NCBI RefSeq assembly: GCF_009766005.1
Contig: NZ_LMUK01000038.1
Location: 458,948-522,947 of the forward strand
Reading direction: 5' to 3'
Length of the DNA: 64,000 bases
Origin: Bradyrhizobium sp. S69
GTDB lineage: Bacteria; Pseudomonadota; Alphaproteobacteria; Rhizobiales; Xanthobacteraceae
The notes under the pieces are model-generated. The model searched no databases and was not told the origin of the DNA. It saw nothing but the letters and a program-made list of their open reading frames with translations. Numbering within the stretch: position 1 is the stretch's first letter; every line of letters starts with the position of its first letter. This document shows positions 8,332 through 20,121 of this stretch, one piece after another. The translations under genes were made by a program, and so were the position numbers.

Positions 8332-9354
8332 TCATCCCAACCGCTGCCGCGCCAATTTCGCACCGGCGCCGAGTGCCACCAATTTGGCCTCGGCGATGTC
8401 GCGATGCATCGGCGCCATGCCGCAATTGGTGGTCGCGACGATGTTGCTTTTGGGCACGAATTTTGACACCGCCTCGATCACCTTGACCACGTCCTCCGCG
8501 GTCTCCACCGTGTCGCTGGCGACGTCGATCACGCCGGCCTGGACGATCTTGCCTTTGAGCAGGCCGAGCAGTTCCAGCGGCACCCGCGAATTGCGGCATT
8601 CGATCGCGACCTGCTGGATCGGGCTATTGGCGATCGCCGGAAAAATATCCTCATATTGCCGCCATTCGCTGCCCAGCGTCTCCTTCCAGTCGGTGTTGGC
8701 CTTGATGCCGTAGCCGTAACAGATGTGCACCGCGGTGGCGCAGGTCAGGCCCTGCGCGGCGCGCTCGAGCGCCTTGATGCCCCAGTCCGAGACCTCGCTC
8801 ATATAGACATTGAAGGCGGGCTCATCGAACTGGATGACGTCGACACCGTCGGTCTGCAAGGCCTTGGCTTCCTCATTGAGCAATTCGGCAAACGCGAACG
8901 CCATCTTGACCCGGTCGCCGTAATATTTGTCGGCGATGGTATCGATGATGGTCATCGGGCCCGGCAGCGTGAATTTCAGTTTTCGTGTGGTGTGGGTGCG
9001 GGCAATCCGGGCCTCGTCGGCATGGACGCGGCCTTTCAGCCGCAGCGGCGCCACCACCTGCGGCACCATCGCCTTGTAGCGGTCGTTGCGGATTCCCATC
9101 TCGACCTTGTGGGCGAAATCGATGCCCTCGATCTTCTCCAGGAAGCCGTGGACGAAATGCTGGCGCGCCTGCTCGCCCTCGGTGACGATGTCGATCCCGG
9201 CATCTTCCTGCAATTTGACCGCCAGCACGGTGGCGTCGCGCTTGGCGCGCGCCAGTTCATCGCCCTTGGACTTCCAGGGCGCCCACAGTGTGTTGGGTTC
9301 GGCCAGCCATTCCGGCTTCGGCAGCGAGCCTGCGATCGTGGTTGGAAACAGCAT
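8332..9354 (-). CDS. short cobalamin-independent methionine synthase-like protein (MetE C-terminal domain)
   Basis: This 340-residue protein corresponds to the catalytic barrel of MetE without the N-terminal folate-binding half. Zinc-ligand equivalents are visible: His210 and Cys212 in VHICYGYG, Glu252 in IECRNSR and Cys311 in TTNCGMAP. The frame is open to 9504, but ATG 9354 has GGGAGG upstream and starts MLFPTTIAGSLPKPEW, the family start. Known short forms (core-MetE, MesD type) use methyl donors other than folate, so methyl transfer to homocysteine or a related thiol is likely with an uncertain donor. No MesX/DUF1852 partner is nearby. It is divergent from a glutathione transferase gene. 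Confidence 0.88.
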   Translation of the reverse strand: MLFPTTIAGSLPKPEWLAEPNTLWAPWKSKGDELARAKRDATVLAVKLQEDAGIDIVTEGEQARQHFVHGFLEKIEGIDFAHKVEMGIRNDRYKAMVPQVVAPLRLKGRVHADEARIARTHTTRKLKFTLPGPMTIIDTIADKYYGDRVKMAFAFAELLNEEAKALQTDGVDVIQFDEPAFNVYMSEVSDWGIKALERAAQGLTCATAVHICYGYGIKANTDWKETLGSEWRQYEDIFPAIANSPIQQVAIECRNSRVPLELLGLLKGKIVQAGVIDVASDTVETAEDVVKVIEAVSKFVPKSNIVATTNCGMAPMHRDIAEAKLVALGAGAKLARQRLG

Positions 9355-9502
9355 GGGAGCCTCCCGGTGGTTTTGCGGCGTCGGTTTTGATTGAGCGTCT
9401 GTATGCCCTGTCTTATGATCGCCGTACAGAACAACAAAAGTCGCCGGCACGAGGAATATCCTGGTGCCATCAGGGGTAGCGGCGAGGGAAGATAACGAAA
9501 CC

Positions 9503-10204
9503 ATGATCGACCTGCACTACGCGCCGACGCCGAACGGCTGGAAAATCTCCATCATGCTGGAAGAGCTCGGCCTTCCCTACAATTTGATCCCGGTCAATAT
9601 CCGGGCCGGCGACCAGTTCAAGCCGGAGTTTTTGGCGATCAGCCCCAACAACCGGATTCCGGCGATCGTCGACCACGCCCCGGTCGACGGCGGTGGTCCG
9701 TTTTCGGTGTTCGAGACCGGTGCGATCCTGATCTACCTCGCCGACAAGACCGGGCGCTTCCTGCCCGCGGAGACCCGCGCGCGGTCCGTCGTTCTGCAAT
9801 GGCTGATGTGGCAGATGAGCGGGCTCGGCCCGATGCTCGGCCAGCACGGGCATTTTGCGCTGTACGCGCAGGACAAGATTCCGTACGCCATCGAGCGCTA
9901 TCGTGACGAGGCCGCACGGCTCTATCACGTACTCGATACGCAATTAGGCAAGACGGGCGGCTATGTCGCGGGCGGCGATTATTCGATCGCCGACATCGCC
10001 TGCTTTCCCTGGACCATGACCCACAAGGCGCAAGGTTTTACCCTCGACGACTATCCGAACATCAAGCGCTGGTACGCGTTGGTGCGGGCGCGGCCGAAGG
10101 TGCAGGCGGGATTGGCGATCGGCAAGTTCGTCAAGGAGCCGTTCGACGAGGAGGCCAGACGCAACATGTTCGGCCAGGCCGCGAAGGAGGCGGCGAGGAA
10201 GTGA
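9503..10204 (+). CDS. glutathione S-transferase, Nu-class-like (YghU/YfcG type)
   Basis: This 233-residue protein has the thioredoxin-fold N-domain beginning MIDLHYAPTPNGWKISIMLEE; the TPNGWK motif is typical of Nu-class enzymes that act as glutathione-dependent disulfide reductases. The GSH-binding segment NNRIPAIVD and the FETGAILIYLADK helix follow, then an all-helical C-domain (YSIADIACFPW). ATG 9503 is preferred over the upstream open frame because it begins the fold and has a GGGAAG site. It is followed by two more thiol/quinone-type enzymes, suggesting a stress or xenobiotic detoxification group. Confidence 0.9.
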   Translation: MIDLHYAPTPNGWKISIMLEELGLPYNLIPVNIRAGDQFKPEFLAISPNNRIPAIVDHAPVDGGGPFSVFETGAILIYLADKTGRFLPAETRARSVVLQWLMWQMSGLGPMLGQHGHFALYAQDKIPYAIERYRDEAARLYHVLDTQLGKTGGYVAGGDYSIADIACFPWTMTHKAQGFTLDDYPNIKRWYALVRARPKVQAGLAIGKFVKEPFDEEARRNMFGQAAKEAARK

Positions 10205-10215
10205 AGGGAAGCCCC

Positions 10216-10345
10216 TTCGTCATTCCGGGGCGCGCGTAGCGCGAGCCCAGAATCCATAACCCCTGTAGCAATGTTCAAGCTGAACAACGACACAGGGGCT
10301 ATGGATTCCGGGCCTGCGCCAAGTGGCGCATCCCGGAATGACGAA
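10216..10345. repeat. palindromic intergenic repeat, family D
   Basis: A long inverted repeat lies between the glutathione transferase and isomerase genes. Outer arms are TTCGTCATTCCGGGGCGCGC and the matching GCGCATCCCGGAATGACGAA; a second nested pair is GAATCCATAACCCCTGT and ACAGGGGCTATGGATTC around a central loop containing TTCAAGCTGAA. It is a single copy in this window and could fold in RNA as two stacked hairpins. Confidence 0.85.
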
Positions 10346-10391
10346 AATCATAAACATCGACCAAAAACAGAAACACAAAGGAGACGCCACC

Positions 10392-11006
10392 ATGATCGAG
10401 TTCTTCTTCGACTGCTCCAGCCCCTGGACCTATCTCGCCTTCCACAACATCCAGCCGCTGGCCAAGGAGTTTGGCGTCGAGATTTCCTGGCGGCCGATCC
10501 TGGTCGGCGGCATCTTCAACACCATCAACCCAAGCGTCTACGCTTCGCGCGACAAGCCGATCGAGGCCAAGGCGCGCTACATGAAAAAGGACATGGCGGA
10601 CTGGGCCCGCTCGACGGGGTTGGCGATCAAGATGCGGCCGACGGTGTTTCCGGTGAACAGCGTCAAGGCGATGCGCGGCTGTATCCTGCTGGCGCCGGAA
10701 GGCAAGCTCGTCGAATTCGCGCGGACGGTGTTCGAGATCTATTGGGGCGAGGACAAGGACATCTCGCAGGATGCGGTGCTGACCGAGGTTTGCCAGCGTG
10801 TCGGCGTTGACCCCGCAAAATTTGTCGCAGGTATCGGCCAGCAGGCGGTCAAGGATCAGCTCAAGGCCAATACCGATGAGGTGATGGCGCGCGGCGGTTT
10901 CGGCTCGCCGACCATCTTCCTCGACAAGACCGACATGTATTTCGGCAATGACCGGATGCCGTTGATCCGCGAGGCGCTGCAACGTCGCAAAGCGAGCGCG
11001 GCCTGA
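10392..11006 (+). CDS. 2-hydroxychromene-2-carboxylate isomerase / DsbA-family (kappa-GST-like) protein
   Basis: This 204-residue DsbA-like thioredoxin-fold protein begins MIEFFFDCSSPWTYLAFHN; the Ser-Pro-Trp-Thr-Tyr segment is characteristic of 2-hydroxychromene-2-carboxylate isomerases and kappa glutathione transferases. The C-terminal GGFGSPTIFLDKTDMYFGNDRM motif is also family-typical. AGGAG is placed well before ATG 10392; the frame upstream runs into the palindrome. Isomerases of this class act in naphthalene-type aromatic degradation, but many homologues have unproven substrates. Its stop overlaps the next start by one base (TGATG), so the two are translationally coupled. Confidence 0.88.
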   Translation: MIEFFFDCSSPWTYLAFHNIQPLAKEFGVEISWRPILVGGIFNTINPSVYASRDKPIEAKARYMKKDMADWARSTGLAIKMRPTVFPVNSVKAMRGCILLAPEGKLVEFARTVFEIYWGEDKDISQDAVLTEVCQRVGVDPAKFVAGIGQQAVKDQLKANTDEVMARGGFGSPTIFLDKTDMYFGNDRMPLIREALQRRKASAA

Positions 11007-11980
11007 TGCCGAAGGCTGTCGTTTGTCGCGAACTCGGGCCACCCGAAAGCCTGCGGCTTGAGACGTTTGCCTCGGCGCCGCTTGGACAAGGCGAGGTGCG
11101 CGTCGCCATTCATGCCGCCGGGATCAATTTTCCTGACATCCTGATGGCGGCCGGCGAATACCAGCTCAAGCCGCCATTGCCGTTCACGCCGGGGGTGGAG
11201 GCGGCGGGCGAGGTGACCGAGGTCAACCATGCTGCCGGGATCGCGGTCGGCGACAAGGTGATCTTGAAATTGCGCCACGGTGCCTATGCGGATGAAGCGG
11301 TGGTCACGCCGCAGCAACTGACGCCGTTGCCGGCGGCGTTCGATTATGCCGAGGGCGCGACGTTTCTCGCAGGCCACGGCACGGCCTACCACGCGCTGAT
11401 CGATCGCGGACAGCTTCAGGCCGGCGAAGTGCTGCTGGTGCACGGCGCCGGTGGCGGCGTCGGTCTTGCCGCGGTCGAAATCGGCAAGCTGCTCGGCGCC
11501 ACCGTGATCGCGGCGGCGTCATCGGAGGAAAAACTTGCGATCGCGCAGGCCAAAGGCGCCGATCATCTGGTGCTCACCAGCCGTGAACCGTTTCGTGACG
11601 CCGTCAAGCGTCTCACCGATGGCCGCGGCGCCGATGTGGTGTTCGATCCCGTCGGCGGCGAGATTTTTGAAAATAGCGTGCGCTGCATCGCCTGGGGCGC
11701 GCGGCTGCTGGTCGTCGGTTTTACCGGAGGGATCGGGCTTGCGCGCACCAATCTGTTGCTGATCAAGGGCGCCAGCGTACTCGGCGTCCGTGCCGGCGAA
11801 GCCGTGCGGAAAAATCCAGCGCTCGGCGTAACGCGGATCAAGGCGCTGACGGAATGGGCGGAAGCCGGCAAGGTACGCCCGAACATCTCGCATCGCCTGC
11901 CGCTCGAAGACTACGCGCCTGCGATGCGGCTACTGGTCGACCGCAAGGCGATCGGGCGGGTGGCGCTGATGATGGGATAA
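11006..11980 (+). CDS. NADPH:quinone oxidoreductase-type zinc-independent MDR protein
   Basis: This 324-residue medium-chain dehydrogenase/reductase has the GroES-like N-domain (INFPDILMAAGEYQLKPPLP) and an NADPH Rossmann motif LLVHGAGGGVGLAAVEIGKLLG followed by the ASSEEK loop. It lacks the structural zinc cysteines, as expected for the quinone oxidoreductase branch. It should reduce quinones or enones with NADPH in the cytoplasm. The start overlaps the isomerase stop. With the GST and isomerase it forms a plausible electrophile-detoxification operon. Confidence 0.9.
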   Translation: MPKAVVCRELGPPESLRLETFASAPLGQGEVRVAIHAAGINFPDILMAAGEYQLKPPLPFTPGVEAAGEVTEVNHAAGIAVGDKVILKLRHGAYADEAVVTPQQLTPLPAAFDYAEGATFLAGHGTAYHALIDRGQLQAGEVLLVHGAGGGVGLAAVEIGKLLGATVIAAASSEEKLAIAQAKGADHLVLTSREPFRDAVKRLTDGRGADVVFDPVGGEIFENSVRCIAWGARLLVVGFTGGIGLARTNLLLIKGASVLGVRAGEAVRKNPALGVTRIKALTEWAEAGKVRPNISHRLPLEDYAPAMRLLVDRKAIGRVALMMG

Positions 11981-11987
11981 GAGGAAA

Positions 11988-12095
11988 CGTCATCCTGAGG
12001 AGCGGCGTCTTCGCCGCGTCTCGAAGGATGGTGTTCAGCGCGGTGCTTGCGGCATCCTTCGAGACGCGCGTAAGAACGCGCTCCTCAGGATGACG
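11988..12095. repeat. palindromic intergenic repeat, family B copy 1
   Basis: Outer arms CGTCATCCTGAGGAGCG and CGCTCCTCAGGATGACG pair, with a second nested pair CTCGAAGGATG and CATCCTTCGAG around a loop GTGTTCAGCGCGGTGCTTGC. It lies 7 nt after the quinone oxidoreductase stop and 23 nt before the end of the convergent enoyl-CoA hydratase gene. Three other copies of the same architecture lie at 17388, 21181 and 63499. Confidence 0.88.
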
Positions 12096-12118
12096 GCGGT
12101 AGTTGTGGAGGCGATATA

Positions 12119-13009
<891 letters not shown>

Positions 13010-13051
13010 GGGCGCGCTTCCTTCCTGTATGTTTTTGTTCATTGCAGCGTA

Positions 13052-13087
13052 AAGACGTGGATGGCCGGGACAAGCCCGGCCATGACG
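13052..13087. repeat. half copy of palindromic family A
   Basis: This 36-nt stretch (AAGACGTGGATGGCCGGG... to GGCCATGACG) is nearly identical to the right arm of the family A element at 8230-8319 but lacks the left half. GGCCGGGACAAGCCCGGCC still forms a local hairpin. It lies between the enoyl-CoA hydratase and amidase genes. Confidence 0.8.
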
Positions 13088-13101
13088 GAAGTGCTGCGAA
13101 T

Positions 13102-14523
13102 TTACTTCGCCGGCGGCGTCGGCCAGGGCTTTTGCGGTCCGCGCAGGCCTTCGAACGCTTTTGCCATGCCGAGCACGCCGAGATCGTCGAAGCGGCGGCC
13201 GATGATCTGCACGCCGATCGGGAAGCCGCTGTCGTCGTAACCGCCGTTGATCGAGACGGCCGGATTCTCGGACATGTTCCACGGCACGGTGTAGCAGATG
13301 TGCTCGAACGGCTTGTCGGGATCGTTGAGCGGGCTGGCCGCTTCGGCGGCGAAATTCACCACCGGCGATACCGGTGAAATCACATAGTCGAGTTCGGCGA
13401 ACAGTTTTGCCGCGGCGGTCCGGATCGCCATGGTGGCGTTGAAGCCCCTGATGACGTCGACGCCGGACAGTTTGGCGCCGGCTTTCGCCCAATCATGGAT
13501 GTAGGGCAGCGTCTTGCCGCGCTCATCCGGCGTCAGCTTCGACAGATCGTCCCACATCCGCGCCCGCCAGAAATTGTCGAGCCCGTCGAGCATCTCGCGC
13601 GTCAGGATGCCGTCGACTTCGGTGACGACGGCGCCGGCGGCCTCGAAGGCCTTGGCGGCCTTCACGGCAACGCCGCGGACTGCCTGTTCCAGCGGCTGGC
13701 CGACGCCGAGGTCGAGCATCAGGCCGATGCGCAGCTTGCGCGGCGACTTCTCCAGCGTCTTCCAGTGGACGCTGTCGGGCGGCAGGCTCATGCCATCGCG
13801 ACGATCCGGCCGCGACAGCACGCTCATCATCAGGGCGGCGTCATCGACGGTGCGGGTCATCGGTCCGGCGACGCGGCCGACGTAAGGCGGATCGATCGGA
13901 ACGCGCCCCAGGCTCGGCTTCAGCGCGACAAGGCCGCACCAGCAGGCGGGCAGCCGCACCGAACCGCCGATGTCGGTGCCAAGATGCAGCGGGCCATAGC
14001 CGGCAGCGCCCGCCGCACCCGCGCCGGAGCTGGAACCGCCAGGATTTTTGGCGACGTTCCAGGGATTGCGGGTGAGGGGGTGAAAGCTCGACAGGCCTGA
14101 CGACAGCATGCCGTAGTCCGGCATTGTGGTTTTGGAGAAGATCACCGCACCGGCCTCGCGCAGCCGCGCCGCCGGCGGCGCATCCACCGTCGCCGGCACC
14201 AGCTTGACCGAGGCCGCCCCGAGCGGCACCGGCAGGCCCTTGGTGGCGATGTTGTCCTTGATGGTGACGGGCACGCCGTCGAGCGTGCCGTTCGGCTCGC
14301 CATTCTGCCAGCGGTCGGTCGAGGCCTTGGCGACCGCGCGCGCGCCGTCGGGATCGAAGGCATACAGCGCCTTGATGTGCGGCTCCCACGCCGCGACATG
14401 CGCCAGCACGTCCTCCAGCACTTCGGATGGCGTAAACTGCTTGGCTCGATAGCCGGCGATCAGGTCGACGGCGCTGAGCTCGTTCAGCGGTGTGACGGTT
14501 TCCTGAGGTTCTGGCTTATGCAT
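13102..14523 (-). CDS. amidase (amidase-signature family)
   Basis: This 473-residue protein has the full amidase signature: Lys in VPVTIKDNIATKG, the glycine/serine stretch KNPGGSSSGAGAAGAAGYG and the nucleophile region LGTDIGGSVRLPACWCG, forming the Ser-cisSer-Lys triad. It hydrolyses an unknown carboxamide in the cytoplasm. The frame is open to 14823, but ATG 14523 overlaps the stop of the upstream M20 gene by eight nt (ATGCATAA), a strong sign of coupled translation. It belongs to the amide/peptide-utilisation island. Confidence 0.92.
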   Translation of the reverse strand: MHKPEPQETVTPLNELSAVDLIAGYRAKQFTPSEVLEDVLAHVAAWEPHIKALYAFDPDGARAVAKASTDRWQNGEPNGTLDGVPVTIKDNIATKGLPVPLGAASVKLVPATVDAPPAARLREAGAVIFSKTTMPDYGMLSSGLSSFHPLTRNPWNVAKNPGGSSSGAGAAGAAGYGPLHLGTDIGGSVRLPACWCGLVALKPSLGRVPIDPPYVGRVAGPMTRTVDDAALMMSVLSRPDRRDGMSLPPDSVHWKTLEKSPRKLRIGLMLDLGVGQPLEQAVRGVAVKAAKAFEAAGAVVTEVDGILTREMLDGLDNFWRARMWDDLSKLTPDERGKTLPYIHDWAKAGAKLSGVDVIRGFNATMAIRTAAAKLFAELDYVISPVSPVVNFAAEAASPLNDPDKPFEHICYTVPWNMSENPAVSINGGYDDSGFPIGVQIIGRRFDDLGVLGMAKAFEGLRGPQKPWPTPPAK

Positions 14524-15688
14524 GGGCGGCCACCGGCAAACGTTTTTCGATAATGCGGGCGAACATGCTGGCGCCGACCGGCAGAATCCCGTCGTCGAGC
14601 ACGTAACCCGGATTGTGTACCGGCACCGAGCCTTCATGGCCGACCCAGAAATAGGCGCCGGGCACGGCGTGCAGCATGTCGGCGAAATCCTCGCTGCCCA
14701 TCTTCGGCCTGGTCCGGGTGATGACCTTGGCGGGCTCCACGACCGTACGTGCGACGTCGGCGACGACATCCGAATATTCCGGCGCGTTGACGAGGACGCT
14801 GAAGATGTCGCGGATATCGACATTGATCTCGACCTGGAACGCCGCCGCGATGCCGGCTGAGATCGCCCGCATCCGCTCGCGGATCAGGGCCCGGACCTCG
14901 TCGGAAAAGGCGCGGACGGTGCCGCATAACTTGGCGTCGCCGGGAATGACGTTGTAGGCGGAGCCTGAATGGATCTGCGTGATCGACAGCACCGCGGCCT
15001 GCGTCGGCTCGACGTTGCGGCTGACGATGGTCTGCAACGCCTGTCCGAGCGTCATCGCGATCACTACCGCGTCCTTGGAACGCTCGGGCATCGCGCCATG
15101 CGCGCCATAGCCCTGGATCGTGATGTCGAAGAAATCCGCACCCGCCATCGCCGGCCCCGGCAGGATGGCAATTTCGCCGTGGTTCAGGTCGGGCGCGTTG
15201 TGCAGCCCGTAGATTTCATCGCAGGGAAATTTATCGAACAACCCGTCCTTGATCATGGCGCGCGCGCCGCCGAGGCCTTCTTCGGCGGGCTGGAAGATGA
15301 AATGCACGGTGCCGTCGAAATTTTTGGTCTCGGCGAGGTAGCGCGCGGTGCCGAGCAGCATGGTGGTATGGCCGTCATGGCCGCAGCCGTGGAAACGGCC
15401 GGGAATCGTCGAGCGCCATTTCAGGTTGGTGTTCTCTTCCATCGGCAGCGCGTCCATGTCGGCGCGCAGGCCGATGCGCCGGCCGCCCGCGCCCTTGCCC
15501 TTGAGCACGCCGACCACGCCGGTGCCGCCGAGGCCGCGATGCACCTCGATGCCCCATTGCGTCAGCTTGTCGGCAACGATGCCGGAGGTGCGGACTTCCT
15601 CAAAGCCGATCTCGGGATGGGCATGCAGATCCCTGCGGATCGCGGTGAGTTCGTCGGCAAAGCCTTCGATACGGTCGATATTGGGCAT
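14516..15688 (-). CDS. M20-family amidohydrolase (hippurate hydrolase/IAA-amino acid hydrolase-like)
   Basis: This 390-residue zinc-dependent hydrolase shows the M20D metal motifs: GCGHDGHTTMLLG with the bridging Cys, PAEEGLGGARAM, LHNAPDLNHGEI, and SEDFADML near the C-terminus. The start MPNIDRIEGFADELTAIRRDLHAHPEIGFEE is typical. Such enzymes cleave N-acyl amino acids (hippurate, indole-acetyl amino acids, N-acetyl amino acids). It lies 5 nt after the M81 gene and overlaps the amidase start by eight nt, so three hydrolases are translated together. The exact substrate cannot be read from sequence. Confidence 0.92.
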   Translation of the reverse strand: MPNIDRIEGFADELTAIRRDLHAHPEIGFEEVRTSGIVADKLTQWGIEVHRGLGGTGVVGVLKGKGAGGRRIGLRADMDALPMEENTNLKWRSTIPGRFHGCGHDGHTTMLLGTARYLAETKNFDGTVHFIFQPAEEGLGGARAMIKDGLFDKFPCDEIYGLHNAPDLNHGEIAILPGPAMAGADFFDITIQGYGAHGAMPERSKDAVVIAMTLGQALQTIVSRNVEPTQAAVLSITQIHSGSAYNVIPGDAKLCGTVRAFSDEVRALIRERMRAISAGIAAAFQVEINVDIRDIFSVLVNAPEYSDVVADVARTVVEPAKVITRTRPKMGSEDFADMLHAVPGAYFWVGHEGSVPVHNPGYVLDDGILPVGASMFARIIEKRLPVAAHA

Positions 15689-15693
15689 GTCTG

Positions 15694-17226
15694 TTATCCG
15701 ATGGAAGGGGAGGGTGAACGCGAATTCTCAGGACTAAACTCCGGACCGTTCGGTTTGATCCGGATGCCCGGTCGCAACCGGGTCCATGGCAGCGTCGCGG
15801 TGTCGGCGGGCATCGCGCCGGGCGCGGCGCAGATCAAGAGCTGTGCTGCGATCGGCTCGAAATCGGCGCGGAAATGCACCGAGCTCTTGTTGACCAGGAT
15901 CGATTTTTCCGTCGGCTCGATCCCGACATAGCGGTACATCGATTGATCGGCGAGCTGCGCCTTGTGCGAACTGACGACCACCCTGATATCGCCGATCCGC
16001 AGCGCCGCCGACGGTCCCATGTCCATGTCGCGGCCGCCGAAATAGGGGCCGGGTGCGACAAACTTTCCGTCGGATAGTTTCTCGACGATAAAATTTTCCT
16101 GGTAGGGCGCGTCCCCCGGGATGCCCGATTTGCCGCCGAGCGACAGCGCCACCGTGGCGCCGATTCCCGCCTGATGCGCGGCCTTCGCCGATGCGGGATC
16201 GTAGATCACGCCGATCGCGGCGTTGACGGCGCTGTTGCGCACCAGTGCGCGCAGCATGCCGGTGGTGTCGGAATCGCCGCCGGCGCCGGGATTGTCCTGG
16301 GTGTCGGCAATCACGATCGGCTTGTTCGCGGTCTTTGCCAGCTCCATCGCATGGCGAACGCCATCATCGGGCGAATAGATCCGGCCGTCGAAATCGTCTT
16401 CATGGCCGACGATGATGTTTGCGATCGCATCGGCCGCGGCGTCGGCGTCGGCCTGCGTCTTGCCATAGGCGAACACGCTCGGCCCGCAATCGGGAAAATC
16501 CGCCGCCGGGAAACCGGGCGCAAAGGACAAGGTCGGCACCGCGTCACTCTCCAGGCCTGCGAGCTTCTGGTAGATGCCCTTGGTGGGCTGGTCGTTGGTG
16601 CACTGCCAACTGATCGCAATCAGGAACGGCAATTGCCGGAACGCTTTTGCGAATTTCTGTTTGGAGCCGAGCAGCAGCGCCAGATGTTTGGCCGACGCAC
16701 GGCCGGTGTCGGCCATGTCGACATGCGGATAGGTGCGATAGGCGATCAGCGCGTCGGCGTGTTCGACCATCGCGGGCGTCACATTGGCATGGAGGTCGAG
16801 GCTGACCACCAGCGGCAGATCCTTGCCGATCACCTGGCGCACGCGGGCCAGAATTTCGCCTTCGCCGTCGTCGAAATGTTCCGTCACCATCGCGCCATGC
16901 AGGTCGAGATAGACGGCATCGAGCGGACCGGCTGCCCGGATGCCGTCGAGCATCACCTTTACGATACGCTCAAAGGCGTCCTTTGTTACATGGGCGGACG
17001 GACTGGCGCCGCACGAGATGGTCGGCACCAGTTCCCAGCCATTGGCTTCGGCGGCTTCGACGAAACCCGCCAATCCGACATTGATGTGGCGCATGGTTTT
17101 CAGCACGTCGGCGCCGATCGCCATCGCCGGCCAGCCACCGCCATGCACGAAATCATCATAGGTCGCCTTGGTCGGCGCAAAGGTGTTGGTTTCGTGCAGG
17201 AAGCCGCCAACGGCGATACGGGTCAT
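15694..17226 (-). CDS. M81-family metallopeptidase (MlrC-like)
   Basis: This 510-residue protein begins MTRIAVGGFLHETNTFAP, the typical start of M81/DUF1485 proteins. Metal-binding candidates include VSLDLHANVTPAM and DTQDNPGAGGDSDTTGML. A TTG 18 nt upstream keeps the frame open, but ATG 17226 begins the conserved region. MlrC in Sphingomonas finishes degradation of linearised microcystin; most homologues elsewhere probably cleave other peptides or amides. It lies between the importer genes and two further hydrolases. The proline/serine-rich end (SRSPSPSIG) is poorly conserved in style and close to the next start. Confidence 0.9.
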   Translation of the reverse strand: MTRIAVGGFLHETNTFAPTKATYDDFVHGGGWPAMAIGADVLKTMRHINVGLAGFVEAAEANGWELVPTISCGASPSAHVTKDAFERIVKVMLDGIRAAGPLDAVYLDLHGAMVTEHFDDGEGEILARVRQVIGKDLPLVVSLDLHANVTPAMVEHADALIAYRTYPHVDMADTGRASAKHLALLLGSKQKFAKAFRQLPFLIAISWQCTNDQPTKGIYQKLAGLESDAVPTLSFAPGFPAADFPDCGPSVFAYGKTQADADAAADAIANIIVGHEDDFDGRIYSPDDGVRHAMELAKTANKPIVIADTQDNPGAGGDSDTTGMLRALVRNSAVNAAIGVIYDPASAKAAHQAGIGATVALSLGGKSGIPGDAPYQENFIVEKLSDGKFVAPGPYFGGRDMDMGPSAALRIGDIRVVVSSHKAQLADQSMYRYVGIEPTEKSILVNKSSVHFRADFEPIAAQLLICAAPGAMPADTATLPWTRLRPGIRIKPNGPEFSPENSRSPSPSIG

Positions 17227-17387
17227 CAATAGGGTCTCGGTCAATTAATCGTGGCCCCGACGTTAGCCACGCCGCCAAGCCGAGCGCAAGCGACGAAGCA
17301 ATCCGCTTCCGCATGGCCTCGAACCATTTTCGGATTGCTGCGCCGGTCGCATCGCAATGCAGTGCGGCAAGCAGGCCTCATCTCAGC

Positions 17388-17527
17388 CGTCATCCCCGGG
17401 ATGAACGCAATTGCGTTCACCCGTGAGGTGCGCGCCATCTTCGGCGCGCCTCGAAGGATGGTGTTCAGCGCAGTGCGTGCGGCCATCCTTCGAGGCGCGC
17501 AAGAAAGAGCGCGCACCTCAGGATGAG
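17388..17527. repeat. palindromic intergenic repeat, family B copy 2
   Basis: Family B architecture is present: GAGGTGCGCGCC and GCGCGCACCTC as outer arms and CTCGAAGGATG and CATCCTTCGAG nested around GTGTTCAGCGCAGTGCGTGC. The left edge is altered: an extra small palindrome, ATGAACGCAATTGCGTTCA, appears inserted next to CGTCATCC. It lies between the M81 gene start and the end of the ABC ATPase gene. Confidence 0.85.
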
Positions 17528-17551
17528 GTCCGAGATAGCTTCACGGGCCTC

Positions 17552-19218
<1,667 letters not shown>

Positions 19219-19222
<4 letters not shown>

Positions 19223-20109
19223 TTGCCGCCCTCGCGTTTTTTCATGCGGGGATCGAGCGCGTCGCGCGCGGCATCGCCGATCAGATTGATGCTGAGGATC
19301 GCCAGCGACAGCATCAGGCCGGGCCAGAAGATCAGCGACGGCTTGAGCTGGAAGTAGACGCGGCCTTCCGCCATCATGTTGCCCCAGGTCGGCGTCTCCG
19401 GATTGATGCCGGCCCCCAGGAACGACAGGATTGCCTCGGTGAGAATGGCCGAGGCGCAGACATAGGTGCCTTGCACGATCAAGGGCGCAATCGTGTTCGG
19501 CATCAGATGCCGCCACATGATTTTCGGCAGGCTGGAGCCGACCGAGATCGCGGCTTCCACATAGGGCTCCTCGCGCGCCGACAGCACCACCGAGCGCACC
19601 AGCCGCGCCACCCGCGGAACCTCGGGAATGGTGATGGCGATGAGGACGGTCGCAATGCTGGCGCCCGACAGCGAAACCACGGCGACCGCGAGCAGCACGC
19701 TCGGGATCGCCATCAGCCCGTCCATGATGCGCATCAGCACCGCGTCGACCCATTTGAAGAAACCGGACACCAGCCCGATCAGCAGGCCAACACCGATCGA
19801 GATCAGCGCGGAGCCGAGCCCGATCAGTAGCGAGACCCGTCCGCCGTAAAGGATGCGCGACAGCACGTCGCGCCCATAGGCGTCGGTTCCGAGCCAAAAC
19901 TGCGCGCTAGACGGCTTCAATCGTTGCGCCGGCACCAGCAGTAGCGGGTCGTGCGGCGAGATCAGCGGCGCCACGATCGCGGAGGCAACGATCAATCCGA
20001 GACAGATCGTGGCCACGGCAATAATCGGTGTTTCCGTCAGGAAGCCGAACCGCGGCCGCAGCGGCGTGGTGATCGGGATTGACGGTTCGGGGAGGGTTTC
20101 GATCGCCAT
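19219..20109 (-). CDS. ABC transporter permease, DppC/OppC type
   Basis: This 296-residue integral membrane protein has the extended cytoplasmic N-terminus, an early helix (TPIIAVATICLGLIVASAIVA) and a BPD-transport domain with five more helices. The EAA-type loop reads EEPYVEAAISVGSSLPKIMWRHLMPN. The C-terminal NLIGDAARDALDPRMKKR is typical of DppC-like permeases. The stop overlaps the ATPase start. It pairs with the permease at 20122. Confidence 0.93.
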
Positions 20110-20121
20110 CGATATCTGACC

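Noticed and set aside
9355..9502. Riboswitch upstream of the metE-like gene
   Set aside because: The 148-nt divergent gap has no recognisable SAM or cobalamin riboswitch core.
13010..13492. Upstream extension of the enoyl-CoA hydratase frame
   Set aside because: It crosses a half palindrome and the end of the amidase gene; ATG 13009 with AGGAAG starts the crotonase fold.
19223..19897. Upstream extension of the ABC ATPase frame
   Set aside because: It overlaps the DppC-type permease gene in another phase; the ATGA overlap at 19219-19222 marks the true start.
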